Part shown: one piece after another, positions 48,115 through 57,091 of the stretch
How positions within the stretch are numbered: the stretch's first letter is position 1
Layout: each line of letters opens with the position of its first letter
Assembly (NCBI GenBank): GCA_016719575.1
Contig: JADJYV010000013.1
Location: 248,001 to 312,000, forward strand
Reading direction: 5' to 3'
Length of the DNA stretch: 64,000 bases
Source: Pseudobdellovibrionaceae bacterium
GTDB lineage: Bacteria; Bdellovibrionota; Bdellovibrionia; Bdellovibrionales; Bdellovibrionaceae
The notes under the pieces: model-generated
Told to the model about the DNA's origin: nothing
The model's input: only the letters and a program-made list of their open reading frames with translations
Databases searched by the model: none
Program-made: the position numbers and the translations under genes

Positions 48115-49350
48115 ATGAACCGAAGTCAATTTTTGACACAAAAGTGGAATAGTTACCCGACTCTCCCTAGCGGAGTCTCCTTTATTGGAAGAGTCGAAGA
48201 AATTCGCTTTGGTGCGGAGTGGTCGGTGACCGTCCTGCGTGAAGGAAAAATTCGTCATCGAAATTTTTCAAAGCTATTTATACAAGAGATTCCAAGTATT
48301 CAGCCTGAAAAAATTCTAATTGTCGGTGACCTCATCGCAATTTCTGATGAGGGCATTGTGACATTGCTAGCACCTCATCAACAGGCATTGCCGGCGAGAC
48401 CCCTTCGTCTGGAGTCCTTGCAGCTGTGGCAAGATTATATTTATTGGGTTCGAGAGTTTTTTCGCGAGCAGAAATTCTTAGAAATCACAACTCCGTACTT
48501 GGTAAAATGCCCCGGCACGGAACCGTCTTTAGACTATTTTGGAACGGAATTAGTTATCGGATCACGGCGGCAGAAGGTCTATCTTCCTACCAGCCCAGAG
48601 CTTCATTTAAAAAAGGCGCTCGCTCTTGGTGCCGAAAAAATTTTCGAAATAAAGACCTGCTTCCGCAATGGCGAAGTGACAAATCATCATCAGCCTGAAT
48701 TTACCATGCTTGAGTGGTATCGTTGTTTTGAAAGTCTTCATGGCATTAAAAAGGACGTTACTGAACTCGTGAGTTATCTAGGGCGCAAAATGCCGACGCT
48801 AAAAAATCCTTCGGGTTTCGATAGTTTTACGATTCAGGATTTGTTCAAACGATATTGCGGTTTTGATCTTAGGCCAGAAACAACACTGTCACAACTGCAA
48901 GATTTGGCAGCGAGCCTCGGTGTGGATGTTTCATCGGCGAATCAGATTGATGACTACTTCTTTTTAATTTTTATTGAAAAAATTGAAAAAAAACTGTCGG
49001 TGGAACGGCTCAGTTTTGTTGAAAAGTATCCTCCTTATCAGGCGGCGCTGGCGCGCTTGACGGATGAGGGCTGGGGCGATCGCTTCGAAGTTTATTGGCA
49101 AGGGTGCGAGATTGCCAATGCATTTCATGAACTCAACGATCCAACAGTGCAAAGACAACGATTTGCCGAAGACCTTGCAAAAAAAAGACAGATGAAAAAA
49201 GAAGAGATTTCTTTAGACGAAGAGTTTCTTCAATGTTTGGACGCCGGAATGCCGCCCGCTTCAGGGGTAGCACTTGGTTTGGATCGTCTTTTCATGGCAA
49301 TGACAGGAATGACCAAGATTTCAGATAGCAGAATTTTTCCAATAAAATAA
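48115..49350 (+). CDS. epmA: EpmA/GenX-like lysyl-tRNA-synthetase paralogue with N-terminal extension
   Basis: 411 residues. Residues about 100-411 are a class II lysyl-tRNA-synthetase catalytic core: TTPYLVKCPGTEPSLDYF, LPTSPELHLKKALALGAEKI, FRNGEVTNHHQPEFTMLEWY (motif 2) and SGVALGLDRLFMAMTG (motif 3), as in EpmA, which attaches beta-lysine to elongation factor P. Typical EpmA is about 325 residues and has no anticodon domain; here about 90 extra N-terminal residues (SGVSFIGRVEEIRFGAEWSV, then ILIVGDLIAI) look like a small OB-type beta fold. The partner genes epmB and efp are not in the window, so the exact target is unproven. Confidence 0.82.
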   Translation: MNRSQFLTQKWNSYPTLPSGVSFIGRVEEIRFGAEWSVTVLREGKIRHRNFSKLFIQEIPSIQPEKILIVGDLIAISDEGIVTLLAPHQQALPARPLRLESLQLWQDYIYWVREFFREQKFLEITTPYLVKCPGTEPSLDYFGTELVIGSRRQKVYLPTSPELHLKKALALGAEKIFEIKTCFRNGEVTNHHQPEFTMLEWYRCFESLHGIKKDVTELVSYLGRKMPTLKNPSGFDSFTIQDLFKRYCGFDLRPETTLSQLQDLAASLGVDVSSANQIDDYFFLIFIEKIEKKLSVERLSFVEKYPPYQAALARLTDEGWGDRFEVYWQGCEIANAFHELNDPTVQRQRFAEDLAKKRQMKKEEISLDEEFLQCLDAGMPPASGVALGLDRLFMAMTGMTKISDSRIFPIK

Positions 49351-49370
49351 GACAACGAAAATAACTTTGA

Positions 49371-49658
49371 TTATTTTTTAGGACCCTTGTTGATATCTTC
49401 TTTGAGCTCTTTGCCCACCTTAAAGAAGGGCAGCTTTTTTTCTTCAACGTTGATGACCTCGCCAGTTCTTGGATTCCGCCCCTTATAGGCATCGTATTGG
49501 CGATTTACAAAGGAACCAAAGCCGCGAATTTCAATACGGTCATCACGCATAAGAGCTTCTACCATAGAATCAAAAATGGTGTTCACCACGGTTTCTGCTT
49601 TTACTCTCGTAATGCCTGCTTTTTCGGCAATTAAATTGATTAAATCCGCTTTTGTCAT
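49371..49658 (-). CDS. HU/IHF-family DNA-binding protein
   Basis: 95 residues. TKADLINLIAEKAGITRVKA, then IEIRGFGSFVNRQYDAYKGR and NPRTGEVINVEEKKLPFFKV; the IRGFGSF and GRNPRTGE blocks are diagnostic, and YDAYKGRNP is nearer to the IHF-beta/HU border. It bends DNA and organises the nucleoid. On the minus strand a perfect TATAAT (49671-49666) ends 7 nt before the ATG, with TAGTCA 16 bases upstream; no ribosome site is visible, so the mRNA may be leaderless. Convergent with the EpmA-like gene. Confidence 0.94.
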   Translation of the reverse strand: MTKADLINLIAEKAGITRVKAETVVNTIFDSMVEALMRDDRIEIRGFGSFVNRQYDAYKGRNPRTGEVINVEEKKLPFFKVGKELKEDINKGPKK

Positions 49659-49735
49659 GGATTCGATTATACAGATTCACTGAGGTCTGACTATTAAAAA
49701 ACAGCGATGGCTCAATGCGCGACGGCCTGATTTAG

Positions 49736-50986
49736 TTAATACATCCCAGTATTTAAGAGGATCTTTCGGTAGGCGTCCAGGACCGAGCGGACCATTTTTT
49801 GCGGATCAAAGAGATCTATGACTTTTTGCCGTGCTCGGTCGCCAATCTGCTCAACAGGAAGGCTGCCCGAGAAAATTTCAATTAACAAGCTGGCGAGGGA
49901 TTCAATATCAGCTGGGCGTAGAAGAAATCCATCGACCCCATCTTCGACGACATTGGCAATGGGGTTGACCTCTGAACCAATGATGACTTTTTTTTGTGCC
50001 ATGGCCTCTATTAAGCTAGCTTCAAAGCCAGTTGAGCGCGAACTCATATCGACATAGACATCGGCCATTAGAATAAATTCAATCAGATCTCGTGAAGTCA
50101 AAGCTCCTGGCAGAATGACCCGATTTCCGAGGGCTAAATTGAGCACGTCAAATTCGATCTGTTTGAAGTAAGGGCCATTGCCGACAACAATTAAATAGGC
50201 ATTGGGCTTTTTAATTGCGACTTTTTCAAATGAGCGCAACAGGTTCTGTAACTCGCGGATTTCGGTCATGTCCGAAATGGTTACGACGACATGGGCATTC
50301 GATGAGAGATTCCACTTCTTACGGTACTCGTAAGATTCTTCTTTTGGCGATAAATCCCCGAGCTCCATTCCGTAAGGTGCTGTATAGATGTGGAAGTCCG
50401 GGTAAAGATAGTACCTTTCGAGAATAATTCTTTGCTGGGGGTTATTTACAAAAACTCCATCTGCAGACTTCAAAATTTTACGATCGGCACCAAAATACGT
50501 AGTTAAAAACTTATAAGTGACTGCGATGGCGGTGGTGATCAGGCTGCCGAGGGTTTCTTGGCTCATGCCTAAGATCGAGAACAGTTGTGACATCTGTGTT
50601 GCTTCTACGTCAAAGGCGACGGCGACTTTAAACTCTTTTTTATTGCGAGCAATGCGGCGCCCCGATTGATCAAGGCTATGAACGATGTGAAAAGGCTCAT
50701 GTTTATGAAGCTCTGTAAACTTTTTGAGCGCAGCCTCTTCAAAACGTAAATTCTTTAAAGAGCTGTTCGCTTCTTGCAAATAAAAGGTTCGGACACCATC
50801 GCGAGTAACTTCCATTTTTCCAATTGGACTTTTGGTTGATATAACGGTGACTTTGTGACCTTGCTTGGAAAGGCCTCTGGCAATGGGCCATAAAAAACCG
50901 GCGTCGGTTGAACGGCTCAGAATCTGAAAACGATTGCTAACAAGGCAGATATTTAAAGATTCTGGAAGAAGGGGCTTTTTTGCCAT
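49736..50986 (-). CDS. Glycosyltransferase family 4
   Basis: 416 residues, GT-B fold. Start NICLVSNRFQILSRSTDAGFLWPIARGLS is a GT4 acceptor-domain beginning; the donor-domain signature is GFEASLIEAMAQKKVIIGSE (E-x7-E) with PIANVVEDGVDGFLLRP, as in retaining GT4 enzymes using nucleotide sugars. Cytoplasmic or peripheral membrane. It follows another GT4-type gene by 4 bp, and the preceding genes (NUDIX, pyrD, gdh) make a long minus-strand run. Probably adds sugars to LPS or a surface glycan; acceptor unknown. Confidence 0.85.
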   Translation of the reverse strand: MAKKPLLPESLNICLVSNRFQILSRSTDAGFLWPIARGLSKQGHKVTVISTKSPIGKMEVTRDGVRTFYLQEANSSLKNLRFEEAALKKFTELHKHEPFHIVHSLDQSGRRIARNKKEFKVAVAFDVEATQMSQLFSILGMSQETLGSLITTAIAVTYKFLTTYFGADRKILKSADGVFVNNPQQRIILERYYLYPDFHIYTAPYGMELGDLSPKEESYEYRKKWNLSSNAHVVVTISDMTEIRELQNLLRSFEKVAIKKPNAYLIVVGNGPYFKQIEFDVLNLALGNRVILPGALTSRDLIEFILMADVYVDMSSRSTGFEASLIEAMAQKKVIIGSEVNPIANVVEDGVDGFLLRPADIESLASLLIEIFSGSLPVEQIGDRARQKVIDLFDPQKMVRSVLDAYRKILLNTGMY

Positions 50987-50990
50987 GCAT

Positions 50991-52124
50991 TTACTTTATC
51001 TGAGCGAGGGCTCGAGTGTAAAGGCGATTGAGCTCATTGAGTGGACTATCTGTGATTTGTCTATTTGTACTCAGATTTGCCTGAAGACTTTCTGGGGGGC
51101 GAAAGTTCTCTTTGTCCAAAAATTCTAGCAGTTCACCATCGAGTGTTGGGTGATTTAAAATCCAGCAGTTTCGATTCCTCTGCCAGAGATGGGCATGGAC
51201 GCTGGCCTGTTTCGAATCCAGAACAAGGCTGATTTCGTATTGTATTGCCTTAAGAAAGAATTGAGAGATTTCTTCGGGGGTCAGCTTGATGCCAGCCAAA
51301 ATAAGACTCAGGCCATTGCAAAGCAGTTGTTTCTCAAGATTTTTTGGCAGAGACCCAGAAAACATCCAGCGATCACCGAGTTCCTGATTTTGCATCCATT
51401 GCTCAAAGAGTTTTCGACTGCGTAGAGGCCAGTCTTGATTGGACCCAAATAGCACGACAAATCTTTTTTTTGCAATAGTGGCAATTCGCTGAAAGTAGGG
51501 ATCTTGGGGCGAAAAAGTTCTCTCAAAGCAGGGGACCACAAAATAAGGAATGTCTTTAAGGTGGTGAGACCAATTTTTTTCAGCAACAATTTCGGCTTCA
51601 AGGTCTTCAAACTGATGTTGTTCAAACAAAGAACTTTCGTACAAATCTAGTGCTGGAGGCAAAACTCCTCGTCCTTGTTTTTTCGAGCGAATATTGAGAC
51701 CTCGCAGCTTTGCAAGGGCCTCTACGGAAGGACAGGTGACAATATCGCTCTCTTGGATAAGAAAGCGTACCGGGTTGCCTCGCTTGAGGCGTTTTTCTAG
51801 GTGTAACATGGATGTTGTGAGAATTATCAGCGGATGTGACTTGGCATAACTGGCGAGTGCAATATGCGCTCCGTTGAGGCGTTGCTTTTCGACGATGATA
51901 TGCAAGATTTGGGGTTCGTAGCTAAAGAGCATCGGCAGAACACGCAGCGCCTCAAAGAAGGACCATTTTTTGAAATAGGCCATAAAGCGAATGCCATCGG
52001 CAGTTGCTGCGTCCTCTCCGCGAGAGGTTAGAAAAATAACTTCATGTTGCTGGGCCCGTAATGAGAGAGCTAAAGGCCAAGACATCGAGGTTACCTTTTC
52101 TGCTACAATAATTACTTTCGCCAT
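50991..52124 (-). CDS. Glycosyltransferase, GT4-like
   Basis: 377 residues with the GT-B start AKVIIVAEKVTSMSWPLALSLRAQQHEV. The middle has MLHLEKRLKRGNPVRFLIQE and DIVTCPSVEALAKLRGL, typical of the acceptor domain hinge. The C-terminal donor region (LPKNLEKQLLCNGLSLILAG, then FFLKAIQYEISLVLDSKQAS) is divergent and lacks a clean E-x7-E signature, so activity is less certain than for the neighbour. Overlaps the NUDIX gene by 13 bp and precedes the other glycosyltransferase by 4 bp. Confidence 0.7.
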   Translation of the reverse strand: MAKVIIVAEKVTSMSWPLALSLRAQQHEVIFLTSRGEDAATADGIRFMAYFKKWSFFEALRVLPMLFSYEPQILHIIVEKQRLNGAHIALASYAKSHPLIILTTSMLHLEKRLKRGNPVRFLIQESDIVTCPSVEALAKLRGLNIRSKKQGRGVLPPALDLYESSLFEQHQFEDLEAEIVAEKNWSHHLKDIPYFVVPCFERTFSPQDPYFQRIATIAKKRFVVLFGSNQDWPLRSRKLFEQWMQNQELGDRWMFSGSLPKNLEKQLLCNGLSLILAGIKLTPEEISQFFLKAIQYEISLVLDSKQASVHAHLWQRNRNCWILNHPTLDGELLEFLDKENFRPPESLQANLSTNRQITDSPLNELNRLYTRALAQIK

Positions 52125-52564
52125 TCCAATCCCAATGCTTTATAAAGACGGTCTAAAATTTTTCTATTCGCTTCAGGAATATTCCGGTGCTTGAGTTCTT
52201 CGGGGTGAATCCATTCTAGCATCATATGATGCTGGGCTTTAGGTTCTCCCTTCCAGAATAATATCTCGTAAAAGAGGATTAAAATTCCGACATCTCCGTA
52301 AGAGTGAGTACAGGCGAGTTTGAGGTCACCAACTTCGGCCGCTATTCCGAGCTCTTCTTGAAGTTCGCGTTTTAAAGCCTGCTCAGGGGTTTCTCCGGAT
52401 TCAATTTTTCCGCCTGGAAACTCCCACTGTCCAGGGAGCGAGTTGTTTTCTGGGCGTTGCCCGACGAGAATTTTACCTTCTTTTTTTAAAAAGCCGGCCA
52501 CCACAGGGATCCAGTGCCCTTTACGAACTTTTGATTTGCGTGACTTTTTGTCAGCTTCTTCCAT
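52112..52564 (-). CDS. NUDIX hydrolase, MutT-like
   Basis: About 150 residues from the ATG at 52564 (MEEADKKSRKSK); the frame is open 23 codons further inside pyrD, but the domain starts after residue 15. The Nudix box is complete: GGKIESGETPEQALKRELQEELGI (G-x5-E-x7-REUxEExGU). The start VAGFLKKEGKILVGQRPENN, with LPGQWEFPGG, is typical of MutT (8-oxo-dGTP diphosphatase) and related housecleaning enzymes. It overlaps pyrD by 14 bp and the next glycosyltransferase by 13 bp. Confidence 0.9.
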   Translation of the reverse strand: MEEADKKSRKSKVRKGHWIPVVAGFLKKEGKILVGQRPENNSLPGQWEFPGGKIESGETPEQALKRELQEELGIAAEVGDLKLACTHSYGDVGILILFYEILFWKGEPKAQHHMMLEWIHPEELKHRNIPEANRKILDRLYKALGLEWRK

Positions 52565-53552
52565 GGTACCTGCTTGCAACATCTCTGAAAAAACCTGGTC
52601 CCTCAAAAATGAGGGCTGAGTAAATTTCAACAAGATCTGCTCCTATTTGCAACCTTTCAAAAACATCTTCAGGGCTCATGACTCCGCCGACGCTCACAAT
52701 GAGCTTTCCTTGTCGTCGACTTCCTAAAATTTGCAAGCTTTTTCGCAGGACTTCACAGGACTGAGTTTTTAGGGGAAGTCCAGAGAGTCCCCCCTCTGGA
52801 GGAAAGGGAATATTGTTCGGTCTTGCTAAAGTCGTATTGGTTAAGACAAAACCATCGACGCCGAGTTCGACGGCGGTATTGATAGCCTGTTCCAGACTCT
52901 CGGTGTCGAGATCTGGACTTAGTTTTAAGAGAACAGGCTTCGGGGTGAACTTTTGAGCGGCTGCGATTATTGGTTCCAGCAAGCGAGTGAGCGCTTGTGT
53001 GTTTTGCAGGTCTCTGAGGTTTTTTGTGTTCGGACTGCTAATATTGACAACAAAAGCATCTGCCTGGCTTCGGAGTCGTTCAATTAAAAAGACGTAATCT
53101 TCTGCTGCATTTTCATTGCGAGTTTCGCGATTTTTACCAATATTCACAAAGACAGGAGTCGACTTGTTTTCTCCGTACGAGCGCAAGTTGTAGAAGACTT
53201 CGTCTGCTCCTTCACTTGGGAAACCCATCTTATTCCACAGGGCTTTTTGATTTGAGTTCCGGTCCATGATTTTACCGGGATTGCTTTTTTGAGGGAGCGG
53301 GGTAACGGTTCCGACTTCGACAAAACCCGCTCCCATTTTCCACCACTCGGTCAGATTTTCGGCATTTTTATCGACTCCGCCTGCGAGCCCCAACCTGTTT
53401 TTGAAGACGAGGTTTTTCCAGACAAAGCCGTTCCATGCCGGAGTCGGGGCTGATTGAAAAAGAGAGTATATTTTTAAACCAAACGGGCCCAATTCGTGGG
53501 CCCATTTGGGGGGTAGCAATAACCAAGGTTTAACAAGCATATTTGCAAGCAC
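52551..53552 (-). CDS. pyrD: Dihydroorotate dehydrogenase (quinone), class 2
   Basis: 333-residue flavoenzyme of pyrimidine biosynthesis that oxidises dihydroorotate to orotate and passes electrons to quinone at the membrane. Family blocks: FKNRLGLAGGVDKNAE, GAGFVEVGTVTPLPQKSNPG, NRMGFP-like NKMGFPSEG and VVNISSPNTKNLRDLQ, with the class 2 serine in SSPNT. C-terminal phosphate-binding part is VSVGGVMSPEDVFERLQIGA. An N-terminal helix (VKPWLLLPPKWAHELG) suits membrane association. It follows glutamate dehydrogenase by 7 bp and overlaps NUDIX by 14 bp. Confidence 0.95.
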   Translation of the reverse strand: MLANMLVKPWLLLPPKWAHELGPFGLKIYSLFQSAPTPAWNGFVWKNLVFKNRLGLAGGVDKNAENLTEWWKMGAGFVEVGTVTPLPQKSNPGKIMDRNSNQKALWNKMGFPSEGADEVFYNLRSYGENKSTPVFVNIGKNRETRNENAAEDYVFLIERLRSQADAFVVNISSPNTKNLRDLQNTQALTRLLEPIIAAAQKFTPKPVLLKLSPDLDTESLEQAINTAVELGVDGFVLTNTTLARPNNIPFPPEGGLSGLPLKTQSCEVLRKSLQILGSRRQGKLIVSVGGVMSPEDVFERLQIGADLVEIYSALIFEGPGFFRDVASRYHGRS

Positions 53553-53559
53553 TCATTTG

Positions 53560-54837
53560 TTATCGTGGATAGAGTCCTCTGAGTAACATGGCCTTTTCAA
53601 GACGTTGGACAGAAACGGCCATAGCTGCAGATCTCATATCAACATTTTTTTCTTGGTGGAATTTAAAGCCAACATCAAAAGCCCGTAAGATAATTGTCTT
53701 TAAACGATTATTTACCTCTTCTTCGTCCCAAAAGAGGGACATAATATCCTGGACCCATTCAAAGTAAGAAACGATGACACCGCCGCCATTGGCAATTACA
53801 TCCGGAGCAATAAAGACGCCTTTCTTGTGCAGGATCTTTGTAGCCGCCACTGACACAGGGCCATTGGCGCCTTCGACAATCACCTTGGCTTTAATATTTT
53901 CGGCATTATGAGTGTCGATTTGTCCTTCAAGCGCGCAGGGGAACAAACCATCGACCTTTAAGGTTAAAAGCTCTTCGTTGGTAATTGACGAAGCATTGGG
54001 GAAGCCCTTTAAAATTTTATTTATTTTGATGTATTCAATCAGCTCTGGAATATTTAAACCATCGCCATTAAAGATGGCACCGCTGACATCACTGACGGCT
54101 ACAACTTTTGCGCCTCGTTGGTGAGAGAACAGAGCTGCGAAAGAGCCTACGTTTCCGAAGCCTTGAATCGCAATGGTCGCTCCCGCCATTTTAATGCCGA
54201 CTTTTTCGAAAGCTTTTTCGGCAATATAAACCACACCGAGGCCTGTCGCATGATTGCGACCGAGCGAGCCGCCAATTTCAACGGGCTTACCCGTGACCAC
54301 TCCTGGCTGGGCATAGCCGCCTTGCTCTTGAGAATAGGTGTCCATAAACCAAGCCATTGTTTGCGGATCAGTGCCGACATCAGGAGCTGGAATGTCTTTT
54401 GTCGGACCGACAAAGGATGCAATTTCAGAGGCGTAGCGTCTGGTGAGGTTTTGTTTTTCTGTGCGCGAAATTTTATTTGGATCAACGCAAACCCCCCCTT
54501 TAGCCCCACCTAGAGGTAATCCTAGAACGGAGTTTTTAAATGTCATTAGGGCGGCAAGTCCGACGACTTCTGGAAGATCGACATTTTGATGGTATCGAAT
54601 TCCACCTTTGAAAGGGCCAAGGGTCGCGTTGTATTGCACGCGATAGCCAGTGAAGACCTTCACTGAATAATCATCCATGCGGACAGGAACGCTGACCGTC
54701 AGGCAACGACGGGGTCTTTTTAGTCTTTCGAGGACATTGGGGTCGCAGTTTATCAGTTTTGCTGCCTCTTCGATCGTTTGAAGAGCATTTTTGAACAGCG
54801 GACCATCTAAGTGTGCTTCCGATTTCTGAATTTCCAT
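53560..54837 (-). CDS. gdhA: Glutamate dehydrogenase
   Basis: 425-residue Glu/Leu/Phe/Val dehydrogenase. Signature and catalytic lysine region: GPFKGGIRYHQNVDLPEVVG, then GLPLGGAKGGVCVDP; the coenzyme site is IAIQGFGNVGSFAALF. The length is that of the hexameric NAD-type bacterial and archaeal enzyme. It links amino-acid breakdown to 2-oxoglutarate, as expected in a predator or protein-eater; ammonium and one-carbon units also arise from the gcv system. An AAGGAG ribosome site lies 10 nt upstream. First gene of a minus-strand run with pyrD. Confidence 0.95.
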   Translation of the reverse strand: MEIQKSEAHLDGPLFKNALQTIEEAAKLINCDPNVLERLKRPRRCLTVSVPVRMDDYSVKVFTGYRVQYNATLGPFKGGIRYHQNVDLPEVVGLAALMTFKNSVLGLPLGGAKGGVCVDPNKISRTEKQNLTRRYASEIASFVGPTKDIPAPDVGTDPQTMAWFMDTYSQEQGGYAQPGVVTGKPVEIGGSLGRNHATGLGVVYIAEKAFEKVGIKMAGATIAIQGFGNVGSFAALFSHQRGAKVVAVSDVSGAIFNGDGLNIPELIEYIKINKILKGFPNASSITNEELLTLKVDGLFPCALEGQIDTHNAENIKAKVIVEGANGPVSVAATKILHKKGVFIAPDVIANGGGVIVSYFEWVQDIMSLFWDEEEVNNRLKTIILRAFDVGFKFHQEKNVDMRSAAMAVSVQRLEKAMLLRGLYPR

Positions 54838-54981
54838 ATACGTCTAACTCCTTAAAATTACACGAAGTTCATCCTAATGAAGTAAAAACTCCGAGTCTAA
54901 TAATAAAACGATTTGACTCGCTGGTTCTTGCCAGGAAATTGAATAACTCTGCGAAAGTCTGGATTCGGCAGGGGGGCGTTA

Positions 54982-55824
54982 TTAGAATTTTAGTAGTTGG
55001 AGGTGTTTTTTGAAAAAGTCCGAATGGAGGGCGAGCTTTTCCATATATTCTAAGGTGTCTTCTTGGTTGTCGGTCGGAAGTTTATAAAAAGGTAGGATAT
55101 GTTCGTCCGGGACATAGCGAAAGGTAAAATTGATTCGCCGAGTTTCAAAGTCGCTGACATTGAGAGCGAAGTTAGGAGTGCCTTTTTTTTCAACTCTTTG
55201 CACGCGGTGAAAGAGTTTCTTTTTGAACTTTTCACCGCCGAAAACTTGCAATGAGCTATCTTCGAGCCATTGTTGGAGGACAACGTGGCTTTGGCTTTGC
55301 GTGCCGCGACTTTCAACAAACTGAAAGAGCGCTCGATCTCCAAAGGAGACCGACGCGACCGGGCCAGGCTCGAAATCCTTGTGTTCGCCTACGCGCGCGC
55401 AGTCAACTCGGCGACCCTCAGGGGTGATCTGATCTCCGTAGAAGTTAATCAAGCAGGTGTTCAGTTTCCAACCACGAGGGATGTCTTTCGGGTCAAACTT
55501 TTCTTTAATGAGCCTTTCGATGCTATCGACGAGGGTTCGAAGAACCTCTGGATAGGGTTCGGCGCTGACGCAGCGATGATAAATTCCCTTTGGCGGATGA
55601 TAGTAATTAAGGCAGGCAAACTGCCAGTTGCCGAGCCAATAAACAGGACGGAGAAGGCGCCGCTGCTGTTGATCGGCTGGCGGTGGGTTGTTTTTTGAAT
55701 AGCGCATTTCCCATATCGGATGCAGAGTCGAGAGGTAATTCAAAATTTGCGTCTTTTGTTGGCGCGAAATTGAACTCGGCTGGTAAATTAAATTTTGATA
55801 TTGAGACTGTAAGCGCTTCTGCAT
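54982..55824 (-). CDS. AlkB-like 2-oxoglutarate/Fe(II)-dependent dioxygenase
   Basis: About 280 residues from the ATG at 55824 with GAGGG 5 nt upstream; the frame is open 10 codons upstream. The fold of the AlkB family is shown by NTCLINFYGDQ, GEHKDFEPGPVASVSFGDRA (Fe ligands His and Asp in HxD), LFHRVQRV (third ligand His) and RINFTFRYV (2-oxoglutarate-binding Arg). Such enzymes repair alkylated DNA/RNA bases or modify RNA. The N-terminal 80 residues are an extension not recognised. It is divergent from hldA. Confidence 0.85.
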   Translation of the reverse strand: MQKRLQSQYQNLIYQPSSISRQQKTQILNYLSTLHPIWEMRYSKNNPPPADQQQRRLLRPVYWLGNWQFACLNYYHPPKGIYHRCVSAEPYPEVLRTLVDSIERLIKEKFDPKDIPRGWKLNTCLINFYGDQITPEGRRVDCARVGEHKDFEPGPVASVSFGDRALFQFVESRGTQSQSHVVLQQWLEDSSLQVFGGEKFKKKLFHRVQRVEKKGTPNFALNVSDFETRRINFTFRYVPDEHILPFYKLPTDNQEDTLEYMEKLALHSDFFKKHLQLLKF

Positions 55825-55916
55825 AGGGCCCTCTTTTAACACAGCGCCTTGCAAAAAAGAATGGCGTACTTTCGTGGGAGTGGTTTAGAACTGAAATTTC
55901 TACAAGGGAGAGTCCT

Positions 55917-56936
55917 GTGATTATTGGACCTGAGCAGCGCCAAAATCTGATCAATACGATTTCGGCTTTAAGTGGCAAAAAAGTTCTTATTGTTGGCGAT
56001 GTTGGCGTTGATGAGTATGTGATGGGGGATGTGCGGCGGATCAGTCCCGAAGCGCCTGTGCCAGTTGTGGAAGTTATCGAGGAGGATATGCGTTTGGGTC
56101 TTGCCGCCAACGTTGCTCAGAACGTCGCAAGTTTGGGTGGCCAGGCACTGCTTATCGGTGTCGTTGGAAATGACACCGGGGCCGAAAACCTCAAAGACCT
56201 TTGTTTGAAAGCAAAAGTTTCTTGGGATTACATGATTCAGTCCGAGCGTCGTCCAACAACACGAAAGGTGCGAATTATAGCGGGCAAGGGGTTTCACCAA
56301 CTGGTTCGAGTTGATTACGAAATGAAGAAGTATTTGTCTCCCGAAACTGAAGCTAAAGTTTTGCAGAGAGTGCAAGAGGTCGTGGCAGATTCGGATGTCG
56401 TAATTCTTCAGGATTATGCCAAGGGAGTGATCTCGCAGAATATGGTGACCAAGGTGACAGAGATCTGCAAAAAGCATCATAAAAAACTTTTGGTAGACCC
56501 GCACCGTTCGAATCCTGCAGAGTTTTATCAAGGAGTTGATCTTATCAAGCCAAATTATGACGAAGCTGTTGCCATTGCTGGTTTGAACTTCGACGAATTG
56601 CGAGACAATCCCAATAAAGTCATTGAAGCCGGGCGGGCGCTTCAGAAAAAAACCGGAGCTAAACAAGTTGTTTTAACCAAGGGCAAAGACGGCATGACAA
56701 TTTTTTCTGGAAGCGACGTGAGCGAGGTTCCTACCTTTGCTCGCAAGGTCTTCGATGTGACCGGAGCTGGTGACACTGTCATCGCGGCGATTGCTCTTGG
56801 GGTGGCTGCAAGCCTCCCAATTGCCACTTCGTGTACCTTGGCTAACTTTGCAGCCGGTGTTGTCGTGGGCAAGGTCGGCTGTGTTCCCTGTGAAATCACG
56901 GAGTTGATTGAGTATATTCAGACGGCCCATAGCTAA
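55917..56936 (+). CDS. hldA: D-glycero-beta-D-manno-heptose-7-phosphate kinase (HldA/RfaE domain I)
   Basis: 339-residue PfkB-fold sugar kinase starting at GTG (AAGGGAGAG ribosome site). LIVGDVGVDEYVMGDVRRIS, then SPEAPVPVVEV is the RfaE/HldE kinase signature; the C-terminal motif DVTGAGDTVIAAIALG holds the catalytic Asp. In bifunctional HldE an adenylyltransferase domain follows; here the protein ends after the kinase, so this is the HldA form, and the HldC/D partners must lie elsewhere. It makes the activated heptose for LPS core, matching the heptosyltransferase-like gene at 40.4 kb. Confidence 0.93.
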   Translation: MIIGPEQRQNLINTISALSGKKVLIVGDVGVDEYVMGDVRRISPEAPVPVVEVIEEDMRLGLAANVAQNVASLGGQALLIGVVGNDTGAENLKDLCLKAKVSWDYMIQSERRPTTRKVRIIAGKGFHQLVRVDYEMKKYLSPETEAKVLQRVQEVVADSDVVILQDYAKGVISQNMVTKVTEICKKHHKKLLVDPHRSNPAEFYQGVDLIKPNYDEAVAIAGLNFDELRDNPNKVIEAGRALQKKTGAKQVVLTKGKDGMTIFSGSDVSEVPTFARKVFDVTGAGDTVIAAIALGVAASLPIATSCTLANFAAGVVVGKVGCVPCEITELIEYIQTAHS

Positions 56937-57091
56937 CCCTGTAGGAATTCCCAGGTCCTTCGGACCCCTAATCAGAGCCTTATAAAATGCTAGATTCTAG
57001 CCCTGAGATATTGTACCTTCTGGGCCTCTTTGAATAGAGACTTCAAAACCCTTTTGAAAAAGCTGTAAAAAGCAAGAAGGAGCTTACTCAT

